Assembly: GCA_046728075.1 (NCBI GenBank)
Contig: JBKPDV010000242.1
Coordinates: 1-5,942, forward strand
Direction of reading: 5' to 3'
From: JBKPDV01 sp046728075
GTDB taxonomy: Bacteria; Acidobacteriota; Thermoanaerobaculia; UBA5066; Gp7-AA6
DNA length: 5,942 nt
The number at the start of each line of letters is the position of its first letter. Positions within the stretch are counted from its first letter, which is position 1. Shown piece after piece: positions 1 to 5,942 of this stretch. A program made the translations under genes and the position numbers. Below the pieces are notes generated by a model. The model did not search any database, was not told the DNA's origin, and saw only the letters and a list, made by a program, of their open reading frames with translations.

Positions 1-695
1 GTATTGAAAAATGGGTCCGTCCCGACCACGAATGCTCCGGCGTGCTCGTGAATCATCGCAGCGAATGCCTTCTCCAGCTCAGTCGGATCGTGAAGTTCCA
101 GTATTTGAAGCCGCACGCTCAATGCCCTGGCTGCGCGGTCCGTCCCATTCAGAAACGGCCCGGTGTCTGCATAGGCCGGATTGGCGAGGACGGCCACGCG
201 GTTCACGCCGGGTATAGCTTCCTTGAGCACTTCCAACCGCTTACCGCTCAACTCTTCACCTAGGGCGGTCACGCCCGTGACGTTCCCGCCCGGCCGCGCG
301 AGGCTCGCGACCAGCCCACTTCCAACAGGATCGCCGGTTATCACCATGACGATGGGGATCGTGGCGGTCGCGTTCTTGGCGGCTAGGGCTGCCGAGATGG
401 ATCCAGGGACGATCACATCAACTTTCAGACGGACGAGTTCGGCTGCGAGGTCGGGCAGTCGGGCGAGATTGCCCTCAGCGAACCGATATTCGAAGGCTAC
501 GTTCTTGCCCTCAACCCAGCCGAGGTCGCGCAGCCCTTGCCGCAATGCCTGGAGGATTGGCCTGTCGGTGGAGGCAGAAATGGGTGATAGCCGTGCGACC
601 CGGGCTATCGTCTCCGCCTGCTGCGCCTGGCTGGCGGGTGGCGCCGCGAGGAGCACCGCACCCGTGCCAGTGACGAAAGTGCGGCGGGTGATCAC
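1..695 (-). CDS. SBP-4: ABC-type substrate-binding protein (PF04392), 3' end cut by window edge
   Basis: Fourth tandem family member. The frame from GTG at 695 is open without a stop to position 1, giving 231 visible residues; the C-terminal third is off the left edge. The start overlaps the TGA of SBP-3 by four bases (GTGA), the same junction as SBP-2/SBP-3. The N-terminus ITRRTFVTGTGAVLLAAPPA has twin arginine and a hydrophobic stretch, followed by SQAQQ, consistent with export and cleavage. Lobe 1 shows the usual GWVEGKNVAFEYRF, LPDLAAELVRLKVDVIVPG and GDPVGSGLVASLARPGGNVTG (in overlapping parts). The visible part reaches into lobe 2 (LEKAFAAM, then FVVGTDPFFN). It is not seen as a complete ORF only because its stop lies outside the window. 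Whether the array continues, or a permease and ATPase follow, cannot be seen. Confidence 0.92.
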   Translation of the reverse strand, partial: MITRRTFVTGTGAVLLAAPPASQAQQAETIARVARLSPISASTDRPILQALRQGLRDLGWVEGKNVAFEYRFAEGNLARLPDLAAELVRLKVDVIVPGSISAALAAKNATATIPIVMVITGDPVGSGLVASLARPGGNVTGVTALGEELSGKRLEVLKEAIPGVNRVAVLANPAYADTGPFLNGTDRAARALSVRLQILELHDPTELEKAFAAMIHEHAGAFVVGTDPFFN

Positions 696-840
696 TGAAT
701 CACTTCATCCGCCCGCGCCAGCAGGGACGGCGGGATCGTGAGGCCGAGAGCCTTGGCCGTCTTGAGGTTGATGACCAGCTCGAACTTGGTGGGCTGCTCG
801 ACGGGCAGGTCGCCGGGCTTGGCGCCCTTGAGGATTCTGT
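692..840 (-). repeat. Direct repeat copy A: SBP 3'-end and junction
   Basis: The 149 bases encoding the C-terminus of SBP-3 plus the stop/start junction match 1672-1820 without gaps at a fixed offset of 980 bases. By hand I count about 13 mismatches (about 91% identity), and the first 29 bases, covering the junction and the ADEVIQ codons, are identical. The repeat is coding sequence, not a mobile element. Confidence 0.85.
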
Positions 841-1675
841 CCACATACGTGGCTGCACGACGGTACATTTCCGGCAGGCTTGGCCCATATGCCATGAACC
901 CACCAGCTTCTACGAACTGCCGAAACTGAGAGATCACCGGGAGATGCTTTCCACGTGCGAGTTCGAGAATCGGCCCATGAAGCGCGGCGATTGTCACACC
1001 GTCGATCACAAACAGAGCTCCAATATGTGGTTCCCCCCCACTCTCGAGCGCACGTGCGAGCTCGTCGCGGCCACGCATTGCCAGGTCGGTTAGGCGAAGT
1101 CCGAGCTGGCGACTAGCGGCGTCCATGTCACGAAAAACCAGTCCCGAGGTGGGAGTGGCCTCGCGCAATACGCCGATGTTTGTCACGCGAGGCAGCGCTT
1201 CCTTCAACAACTGAAGCCGCTTCCCGCTTAGTTCGCGAGTGTTCGACACCAGCCCCGTCACGTTGCCGCCAGGTCGCGCGAGACTTTGCACGAGATCAGA
1301 CCCGGCCATGTCGGCTACCTGGACAAAAACAACTGGGATTCTCGCGGTGGCCTTTTTTGTCGCCTGGGCCGCTGGCGTATTTATTGGTACGATCACGTCA
1401 ACGTTAAGTCGAACTAGTTCTGCCGCGACTTCAGGCAGGCGCTCGAGATTCCAGTCGGTAAATCGCCATTCGATCGCGAGATTCCGCCCTTCGACATACC
1501 CAAGCTCCTGAAGCCGCTGGCGAAATGCCTCCAAGACACGCGACGAGGACGCCGGGCCAGGCCCTGGTGAAAGCACACCCACACGCGCAGCCTTTTCCGA
1601 CGGCTGCGCCTCGGCGGCCAGCGGCGCGGCGAGGAGGCCACCCGTCAGCCCGCTCAGGAACATGCGACGGTTCAC
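692..1675 (-). CDS. SBP-3: ABC-type substrate-binding protein (PF04392, TrpX-like family)
   Basis: An intact 327-residue member of the ABC_sub_bind family, predicted to be periplasmic. The GTG at 1675 overlaps the TGA of SBP-2 by four bases (GTGA) and gives an N-terminus NRRMFLSGLTGGLLAAPLA with twin arginine, hydrophobic core and an AEAQP cleavage region. Lobe 1 contains GRNLAIEWRF and LPEVAAELVRLNVDVIVP. The family motif RPGGNVTG and the C-terminus TKFELVINLKTAKALGLTI with ADEVIQ are conserved. The segment where SBP-4 has GDPVGSGLVASL reads ADMAGSDLVQSL here; if this part faces the ligand, specificity may differ. It is one of four tandem paralogs and shares the co-transcribed arrangement. 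The last 149 bases are about 91% identical to the end of SBP-2. The ligand is not known; aromatic amino acids are the precedent within the family. Confidence 0.93.
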   Translation of the reverse strand: MNRRMFLSGLTGGLLAAPLAAEAQPSEKAARVGVLSPGPGPASSSRVLEAFRQRLQELGYVEGRNLAIEWRFTDWNLERLPEVAAELVRLNVDVIVPINTPAAQATKKATARIPVVFVQVADMAGSDLVQSLARPGGNVTGLVSNTRELSGKRLQLLKEALPRVTNIGVLREATPTSGLVFRDMDAASRQLGLRLTDLAMRGRDELARALESGGEPHIGALFVIDGVTIAALHGPILELARGKHLPVISQFRQFVEAGGFMAYGPSLPEMYRRAATYVDRILKGAKPGDLPVEQPTKFELVINLKTAKALGLTIPPSLLARADEVIQ

Positions 1676-1820
1676 TGAATCACTTCATCCGCCCGCGCCA
1701 GCACCGGCTGCGGGATCGTGAGCCCCAGGGCCTTGGCGGTCTTGAGGTTTATGACCAGCTCGAACTTGGTCGGCTGCTCGACGGGCAGGTCAGCGGGCTT
1801 GGCGCCCTTGAGGATTTTGT
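1672..1820 (-). repeat. Direct repeat copy B: SBP 3'-end and junction
   Basis: Partner of the copy at 692-840, encoding the C-terminus of SBP-2 (after its frameshift) and the overlap with the SBP-3 start. Its intact frame and high similarity show that this end of SBP-2 is still close to a functional paralog. Confidence 0.85.
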
Positions 1821-2644
1821 CGATGTATTCAGCGACGCGGCGGAACATGTTCGAGAAGTTCACGCCATAGGCGATGAGCCCACCTGCGTCCACGTATTCC
1901 CGGAACGCGAAGCTCGTCGGCAGCCGGTTCTTCAGGGCGAGCTGCGCGATTTCCCTGCGCACCCGGAAGATGGGTGCGGACTCCAACACGAAGAGCGCCT
2001 CGGCGCGTGACCGCATTACGACCCGAAACGCGTCCTCGAGATCCGGCGAATTGCAGCTTCAACGGCTGGAGCTTGAGACCAATCGACCGGTTTGCCGCTT
2101 CCACCTTCGCGAGTTGGTCCGCCGCGACAAGATCGGAGAACACCGCAACACGTTTGACCTTCGGCAGCATCTCCTTGAACAGGTCGAACCGTTTGGCCGT
2201 CAACTCCAAGTGGAGGAAGAATACCCCTGTGACGTTTGCGCCCGGCCGAGCGAGACTGGCGACGTAACCCAGCGCGACGGGGTCGAAGTTGATTCCCACG
2301 ATGAGGATGGGGATCACGGTCGTTGCTTCCTTGGCGGCACGCGTCGCGGCATCGGTGGCCGTAACGATGACATTCACGTTGAGCCGAACCAGCTCTGCCG
2401 CGAGCCCGGGGAGCCGATCGAGCTTTCCCTCGGCGTCCCGGTACTCGAACGCGATGTTCTGACCATCGATGTAGCTCAGTTCCCGCAGTCTTTGCTCAAA
2501 AGCTTGGTAAAAAGGCGCGGAGCGGGGGTTCGCGGTCGCCAATATGCCGATCCGGGACACCTTCGCCGGTTGCTGCGCCTCCGCGGCGAGCGGCGCGGAA
2601 AGGACCACCGCACCCGTACCGGCAAGGAATGTGCGGCGATCCAC
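1672..2644 (-). pseudogene. SBP-2: substrate-binding protein gene (PF04392) with a frameshift
   Basis: Same family as SBP-1, but the frame breaks. From the GTG at 2644 the product begins DRRTFLAGTGAVVLSAPLAAEAQQ (as two overlapping parts: DRRTFLAGTGAVV and LSAPLAAEAQQ), with a twin-arginine signal and an AEAQQ cleavage region, then lobe 1 and the motif RPGANVTG. It is collinear with its paralogs up to LKLQ (about 2050). Family sequence then resumes in another frame (PDLEDAFRVV, EYVDAGGLIAYG, TKFELVINLKTAKALGLTI, ADEVIQ) and runs to the TGA at 1674-1672. The switch lies at about 2040-2050 and is a net +1 insertion or -2 deletion; spacing against SBP-4 (LELHDPTELEKAF) slightly favours a two-base loss. 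Unshifted, the product has 271 residues, stops at 1829 and lacks the normal second lobe, so it probably cannot close on a ligand. Restored, it would be about 323-324 residues. A sequencing or assembly error is possible, since both halves look well conserved. Confidence 0.8.
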
Positions 2645-2792
2645 TACTGGATGACCTCGTCCGCCCGTGCCAGGAGCGACGGGGAGATGGTCAAGCCAAG
2701 GGCCTTGGCCGTCTTGAGATTGATGACGAGTTCGAACTTGGTCGGCGCCTGGACGGGAAGCTCGGCTGGCTGCGCGCCCCGCAGGATGCGAT
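2644..2792 (-). repeat. More diverged third copy of the SBP 3'-end repeat
   Basis: The end of SBP-1 aligns without gaps to 692-840 at an offset of 1952 bases and encodes the same TKFELVINLKTAKALGLTI block and ADEVIQ. It differs more at DNA level, uses TAG rather than TGA, and has a one-base rather than four-base overlap with the next start. This copy is therefore the older or less homogenised one. Confidence 0.7.
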
Positions 2793-3642
2793 CGACATAG
2801 ACCGCCGCGCGCCGATAGTTATCGCGCTGGTCGTTTCCGTACGATAGCAGGCCACCGACTTCGGTAAATTGACGAAACGGGTAGACCGCAGGTAGACGGT
2901 GGCGAGCCGCCAGCACTGTGACCTCCGCGCGATGGACGTCCATGAAGGAGTCCGGGCATACGATAAGGCCACTATTCGGCTCACGGGCTTCCGCCGCAAC
3001 GACCGATGTGAGCGCGGCCGTGTCGGCCACAGGCGCGGCGATCGCCTTCACTCCTAAGGACGCAGCGGCGGCGCTGAGGGGGGTCAGGAAATATTTGGAA
3101 TAAGGCGCCGTTGCCGGGTTGAAGAAGAAGGCCACCCGCACCACGCGCGGCGCAACCTCCTTGACCAGCTGCACCCACTTGCCGGCCATTGTCGGTTCAA
3201 TACTGGTGAAGCCGGTGACGTTGCCGCCCGGCTGGTGAAAGCTCGCGACGAAGCCGCTGCCAACCGGATCGGACACCGTCGCGAAGACGATGGGGATGGT
3301 GCGCGTGTGTTTTAGCAGCGCGGCCGTCGTGGGTGTGATGTGCGAAAGAATCACGTCGGGCTGTAGCGCGACGAGTTCTTTCGCGAATCGTTGCATCGAC
3401 TCCACGTCGGCCGGTATCGGCCAGCGAACGTCGATGCGAATGTTGCGACCCTCCACCCACCCGAGCTTCTGCAGACCCTCCCGGAACGCCGCGACATTGG
3501 TCTGTGCATCCGGGTCGGTTTCGGCATACCCCATCAGCACGCCGATCCGTCGCAGCCGCTCCGGCTGCTGCACCTCGGCGGCGAGCGGCGCGGCTAGGAG
3601 GCCGCCCGCCAGCGCACCAAGGAAGGTGCGCCGATCGGTCAC
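2644..3642 (-). CDS. SBP-1: ABC-type substrate-binding protein (PF04392, TrpX-like family)
   Basis: A 332-residue exported substrate-binding protein of the ABC_sub_bind family; characterised relatives such as pneumococcal TrpX bind aromatic amino acids. The ligand here is unknown. The N-terminus TDRRTFLGALAGGLLAAPLA has a twin arginine, a hydrophobic core and small residues near a signal peptidase site (AAEVQQ, a less ideal site than the AEAQQ of its neighbours). There is no lipobox Cys. The family motif RPGGNVTG appears here as QPGGNVTG, followed by the second lobe and the conserved C-terminus TKFELVINLKTAKALGLTI, then ADEVIQ. The frame stays open upstream to 3813, but that stretch is an out-of-frame reading of the response regulator. 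GTG at 3642 is chosen because it places the DRRTFLG motif at the N-terminus, as in the paralogs. The stop TAG overlaps the next GTG by one base (TAGTG). No permease or ATPase is adjacent. Confidence 0.9.
   Translation of the reverse strand: MTDRRTFLGALAGGLLAAPLAAEVQQPERLRRIGVLMGYAETDPDAQTNVAAFREGLQKLGWVEGRNIRIDVRWPIPADVESMQRFAKELVALQPDVILSHITPTTAALLKHTRTIPIVFATVSDPVGSGFVASFHQPGGNVTGFTSIEPTMAGKWVQLVKEVAPRVVRVAFFFNPATAPYSKYFLTPLSAAAASLGVKAIAAPVADTAALTSVVAAEAREPNSGLIVCPDSFMDVHRAEVTVLAARHRLPAVYPFRQFTEVGGLLSYGNDQRDNYRRAAVYVDRILRGAQPAELPVQAPTKFELVINLKTAKALGLTISPSLLARADEVIQ
2655..2658 (-). promoter_or_regulatory. Probable ribosome binding site for SBP-2
   Basis: GAGG lies ten bases before the GTG start of SBP-2, within the codons for the C-terminal ADEVIQ of SBP-1. 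It is a plausible if slightly distant Shine-Dalgarno. The one-base stop/start overlap suggests coupling may matter as much as this site. Confidence 0.4.
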
Positions 3643-3656
3643 GGTGACGTGCTCAT
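3639..3656 (-). other. Possible five-codon leader ORF (MSTSP) before SBP-1
   Basis: The ATG at 3656-3654 overlaps the regulator stop as ATGA, and has GGAGA (3665-3661) at good Shine-Dalgarno spacing. It encodes only MSTSP before a TGA at 3641-3639. That TGA overlaps the GTG start of SBP-1 as GTGA. The SBP-1 GTG itself sits about 18 bases from the GGAGA, too far for direct use. Two readings fit: a minicistron that carries ribosomes to SBP-1 by termination and re-initiation, or the original SBP-1 start separated from its gene by a one-base indel. The sequence does not decide between them. Confidence 0.35.
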
Positions 3657-4027
3657 GATTTCTCCAGGATTCCGCGAATCGTCGCCAGCAGCTCCCGCAC
3701 GCTAATGGGCTTGCCCTGAAAGCCGTCGAACCCCGCGGCCATAACCCTCTGACGGTCCTGCGCCATGACCGAGGCCGTGACGGCGATGACTGGAATCGTC
3801 CGGGTCGTCGCATCGGCTCGCAGCAGGCCCAGCGCCTCGATGCCGCTCATGCCGGGCAGCTGGATGTCCATGAGGATCAGGGCGGGGTGCCGTTCGCGGG
3901 CCAGCCGGACCCCCTCTTCACCAGTCTCGGTCTCGATCGTTTGATAGCCCTTGACCTGGAGGGTGTCCCGCACCAGCTTCAGGTTCTTGGGATTGTCCTC
4001 GACGATCAGGATCAGCTCATTCGCCAT
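3653..4027 (-). CDS. Single-domain response regulator (CheY/DivK-like receiver)
   Basis: A 124-residue stand-alone receiver domain. The acidic pair E10-D11 (IVEDN), the phospho-acceptor D54 (LILMDIQLPGMSG), the switch threonine T84 (VTAS) and the conserved lysine K106 (GKPI) are all present, so it should accept phosphate and bind Mg2+. The length is that of a receiver alone. There is no DNA-binding, enzymatic or HPt domain, so any output must go through a protein partner or a phosphorelay, as for CheY, DivK and Spo0F. The ATG at 4027 lies inside the last codons of the kinase gene (11-base overlap, different frame). I see no strong Shine-Dalgarno, only GGTGG a few bases upstream, so translation is probably coupled to the kinase. 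The kinase is its likely partner because of this overlap; that is inference. The stop TGA shares bases with an ATG at 3656 that opens a tiny ORF leading into SBP-1. Confidence 0.95.
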   Translation of the reverse strand: MANELILIVEDNPKNLKLVRDTLQVKGYQTIETETGEEGVRLARERHPALILMDIQLPGMSGIEALGLLRADATTRTIPVIAVTASVMAQDRQRVMAAGFDGFQGKPISVRELLATIRGILEKS

Positions 4028-5942
4028 GGCCCACCGGGAGTCGGAACGTGAAGGTGGATCCCTTGCCCACCGCGCTCTCGACCCAGATCCGGCCCCCGTG
4101 TAGCTCGACGAACCTTCGTGATAGGGCGAGCCCGAGCCCCGTGCCCTCGACCTTCTTATCTGCCGTCCCGACTTGCCGGAATTCCTCGAACACCTTCTCC
4201 TGATCCTCCGGCGCGATACCGACCCCGGTGTCGGTGACGGAGATGTCCACGAGCCCGTCGTGAAGGCTCGCGCGAACCTCGACCCGGCCGCCCTCGGGCG
4301 TGAACTTCAGCGCATTGGAGAGCAAATTGAGCAGCACCTGCTTGACCTTCCGTTCGTCACCCCTGATGGTTGCGACCTGGTCGCTGATCTCATGACCGAG
4401 GGTGATGCCGCGCCGACTCGCCCGCTCTCGCACAAGGGTCAGCGCGTTTTCAATGGCACTGGGTACATCGAAGTCCGTCAGCTCAAGTTCCATCCGCCCG
4501 GCTTCGATCTTGGAGAGATCGAGGATGTCGTTGATCAGTGAAAGCAAGTGCTGGCCGGAGGCGTAGATGTCTTTCAGGTACTCGGACTGCTTGTCGTTCA
4601 GCTCCCCGAACATCCGCTCGTTCAACACCTCCGAGAACCCAATAATGGCGTTCAACGGCGTGCGCAGCTCGTGGGACATGTTCGCTAGGAACTCGGACTT
4701 GTGCTGGCTGGCCACTTCGAGCTGACGCCCCTTGTCCTCGATCTCCCGGAAGAGACGGGCATTTTGGATGGCCAGGGCGGACTGGGTGGCGAAGGTCTTG
4801 AGCAGCTCGACGATCTCCGGCAAGAACTCACCAGGTGTCTTCCGGATGAGGATCAAGCTGCCAATGATCTCGTCTTCACGGAGAAGCGGCACCGATAGCA
4901 CTGCCCGATACCCCGCCCGAATGGTGATGTCGCGGACGCTGCTCTGGTATGCAGAGGGGTGGGTAATGTCGGCGACCTCGACCGGTTCTCGCATCTCGGC
5001 CGCCCTCCCGGAGACGCCCTCGCCCTTCCGGATGGGCACACCGCGGAGGGCCTCGGCATATTCAGTGTCGAGGTTGTCGACCGCGCGGCTGTGGAACTGC
5101 TGGCTCTCCTCGTCGTACTCGTAGATCAGGCATCCGTCGGCGCCGGCAAGCTGGCGTGCCCGTGACACGACGGTTTCGAGCACGGTCTCGACGTTGAGCG
5201 TTGAAGTGACCGCCCGGCTGACCTCGCCCAGCGCCGTCAGCTTCTCCACCGACTGGGTCAACTCGCCCGTCCGCGCCTCCAGCTCCTTGAAGAGGCGAAC
5301 GTTCTCGACGGCGATGACGGCCTGATCGGCAAAGGTCTTCAGCAGGTCGATCTGGCTCACCGAGAACGATCCAGGCTGGCCTCGATTGACGACAATGGCC
5401 CCGATGGGGTTCCCCTCGCGCATCATTGGCACGGCAAGCATGCTGCGGAAACCGCCGGCCCGCGCGACGTCCTGCGCATACTCAGGATCCTCCAGCGCAT
5501 CCTCGACCTGAATGACCGTCCGGCTCAGGATCGCGCGCCCGGCCATCATCCGCCGGTCCGGCCGCATCGGAAACGCTTCCTCAAGAGCCTGTCGCACCTC
5601 CTTTGTGTAGTTGTAGCCGGCTGCGAGGTGCATCATCTCGCCATCGAATCGGACAGCGGATCCATACAGCCCATCACACAACCGCACGGCGCTTCTGATG
5701 ATCGTGTCGAAGACCGGCTGGGCGTCGGTCTGCGACCGGCTGATGACGCGCAGGACCTCCGCCGTCGCCGTCTGTCGCTCCAGGGCCTCTTTCGTTTCAT
5801 TGAACAACCGCACGTTCTCGATGGCGATCACCGCTTGATCGGCGAAGGTCTTGAGGAGCGCGACCTGCTGATCTGCGAACGGCCGAACCTCGAACCGCAG
5901 CGCGAAGATCGTTCCCAACGCGCTCCCTTCGCGGACTAGCGG
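4017..5942 (-). CDS. Multi-GAF sensor histidine kinase, 5' end cut by window edge
   Basis: Sensor kinase of a two-component system: it autophosphorylates on a histidine and passes phosphate to a receiver, probably the next gene. The frame is open to the right edge, so the N-terminus and true start are missing; 641 residues are visible. Visible order: the tail of one GAF domain (about 1-48), a second GAF (about 73-219), a third GAF (about 250-399), a HisKA dimerisation domain (about 414-482) and an HATPase domain (about 525-638). The H-box reads MSHELRTPLN, with the phospho-accepting His at residue 424 (codon 4673-4671). The N-box NLLSNALKF, G1 box DTGVGI, F-box FEEFRQV and G2 box GTGLGL are all intact, so the kinase should be active. 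Each GAF ends in a helix like LLKTFADQAVIAIENVRLF, the signalling linker repeated three times. No membrane segment or receiver domain is visible in this part. The GAF ligand cannot be read from sequence. The stop overlaps the response regulator start by 11 bases, implying co-translation. Confidence 0.95.
   Translation of the reverse strand, partial: PLVREGSALGTIFALRFEVRPFADQQVALLKTFADQAVIAIENVRLFNETKEALERQTATAEVLRVISRSQTDAQPVFDTIIRSAVRLCDGLYGSAVRFDGEMMHLAAGYNYTKEVRQALEEAFPMRPDRRMMAGRAILSRTVIQVEDALEDPEYAQDVARAGGFRSMLAVPMMREGNPIGAIVVNRGQPGSFSVSQIDLLKTFADQAVIAVENVRLFKELEARTGELTQSVEKLTALGEVSRAVTSTLNVETVLETVVSRARQLAGADGCLIYEYDEESQQFHSRAVDNLDTEYAEALRGVPIRKGEGVSGRAAEMREPVEVADITHPSAYQSSVRDITIRAGYRAVLSVPLLREDEIIGSLILIRKTPGEFLPEIVELLKTFATQSALAIQNARLFREIEDKGRQLEVASQHKSEFLANMSHELRTPLNAIIGFSEVLNERMFGELNDKQSEYLKDIYASGQHLLSLINDILDLSKIEAGRMELELTDFDVPSAIENALTLVRERASRRGITLGHEISDQVATIRGDERKVKQVLLNLLSNALKFTPEGGRVEVRASLHDGLVDISVTDTGVGIAPEDQEKVFEEFRQVGTADKKVEGTGLGLALSRRFVELHGGRIWVESAVGKGSTFTFRLPVGHGE

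Noticed and set aside
181..741. Plus-strand open frame of 186 codons at the left end
   Set aside because: It is antisense to SBP-4, whose own frame is clearly family-like throughout; the product is rich in Arg, Ala, Thr and Ser without a domain.
1672..2016. Separate 114-codon gene starting MRSRAEALF
   Set aside because: It is the second lobe of SBP-2 displaced by the frameshift. The family-like sequence continues upstream of this ATG in the same frame (PDLEDAFRVV), so the ATG is internal.
1874..2800. Long plus-strand open frame of 308 codons
   Set aside because: It lies antisense to SBP-2 and the end of SBP-1, has no recognisable domain, and is low-complexity and Arg-rich. GC-rich coding DNA commonly leaves such shadow frames.
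3643..3813. 57-codon N-terminal extension of SBP-1
   Set aside because: This stretch is an out-of-frame reading of the response regulator; the Arg- and Trp-rich peptide has no similarity to the paralog N-termini, which start at the twin-arginine motif.
5916..5918. TTG at 5918 as the start of the histidine kinase
   Set aside because: The frame continues upstream to the window edge with GAF-like sequence (PLVREGSALG), so this codon is inside a GAF domain.
1..5942. Mobile element, CRISPR array, tRNA/rRNA, promoter or terminator
   Set aside because: I found no transposase frame, inverted terminal repeats, regularly spaced short repeats or RNA gene. The minus strand is coding almost end to end, leaving no room for a conventional promoter or terminator. 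The direct repeats present are the SBP coding ends.

Overview
The window is one uninterrupted coding block on the minus strand, read from right to left, with no intergenic gap longer than about 10 bases. Base composition is high in GC. The coding style (GTG starts, overlapping genes, expanded DRRTFLG-type substrate-binding proteins, multi-GAF histidine kinases) suggests a GC-rich environmental bacterium. Proteobacteria or a Rokubacteria/Methylomirabilota-like lineage are candidates, but the sequence alone cannot settle this, and no phylogenetic marker gene is present.

Layout in transcription order: (1) the 3' part of a large hybrid-less sensor histidine kinase with at least three GAF domains, a HisKA domain and an HATPase domain (stop at 4017, start beyond the right edge). 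(2) A single-domain CheY/DivK-like response regulator (4027-3653), overlapping the kinase by 11 bases. (3) Four tandem paralogous genes for exported substrate-binding proteins of the ABC_sub_bind family (PF04392/COG2984, the TrpX-like group): SBP-1 (3642-2644), SBP-2 (2644-1672, frameshifted), SBP-3 (1675-692) and SBP-4 (695 to beyond the left edge). All four SBP reading frames start with GTG. Three of the four start codons overlap the stop of the preceding SBP gene. The fourth overlaps the stop of a possible five-codon leader ORF. This layout fits one co-transcribed, translationally coupled operon. Its promoter and terminator both lie outside the window.

The kinase would sense a signal through cytoplasmic-type GAF modules and pass phosphate to the stand-alone receiver, which has no output domain and must act through another protein. 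The SBPs would be exported (each has a twin-arginine N-terminus followed by a hydrophobic stretch) and bind a small ligand in the periplasm. No permease or ATPase gene is present, so either the transporter lies beyond the left edge or these are orphan or shared binding proteins. The most notable features are the four-copy SBP array joined directly to a two-component system, the near-identical DNA at the gene junctions, the frameshift in SBP-2, and the mini-ORF between the regulator and SBP-1. I see no evidence of a wholly new system; the unusual point is the architecture.
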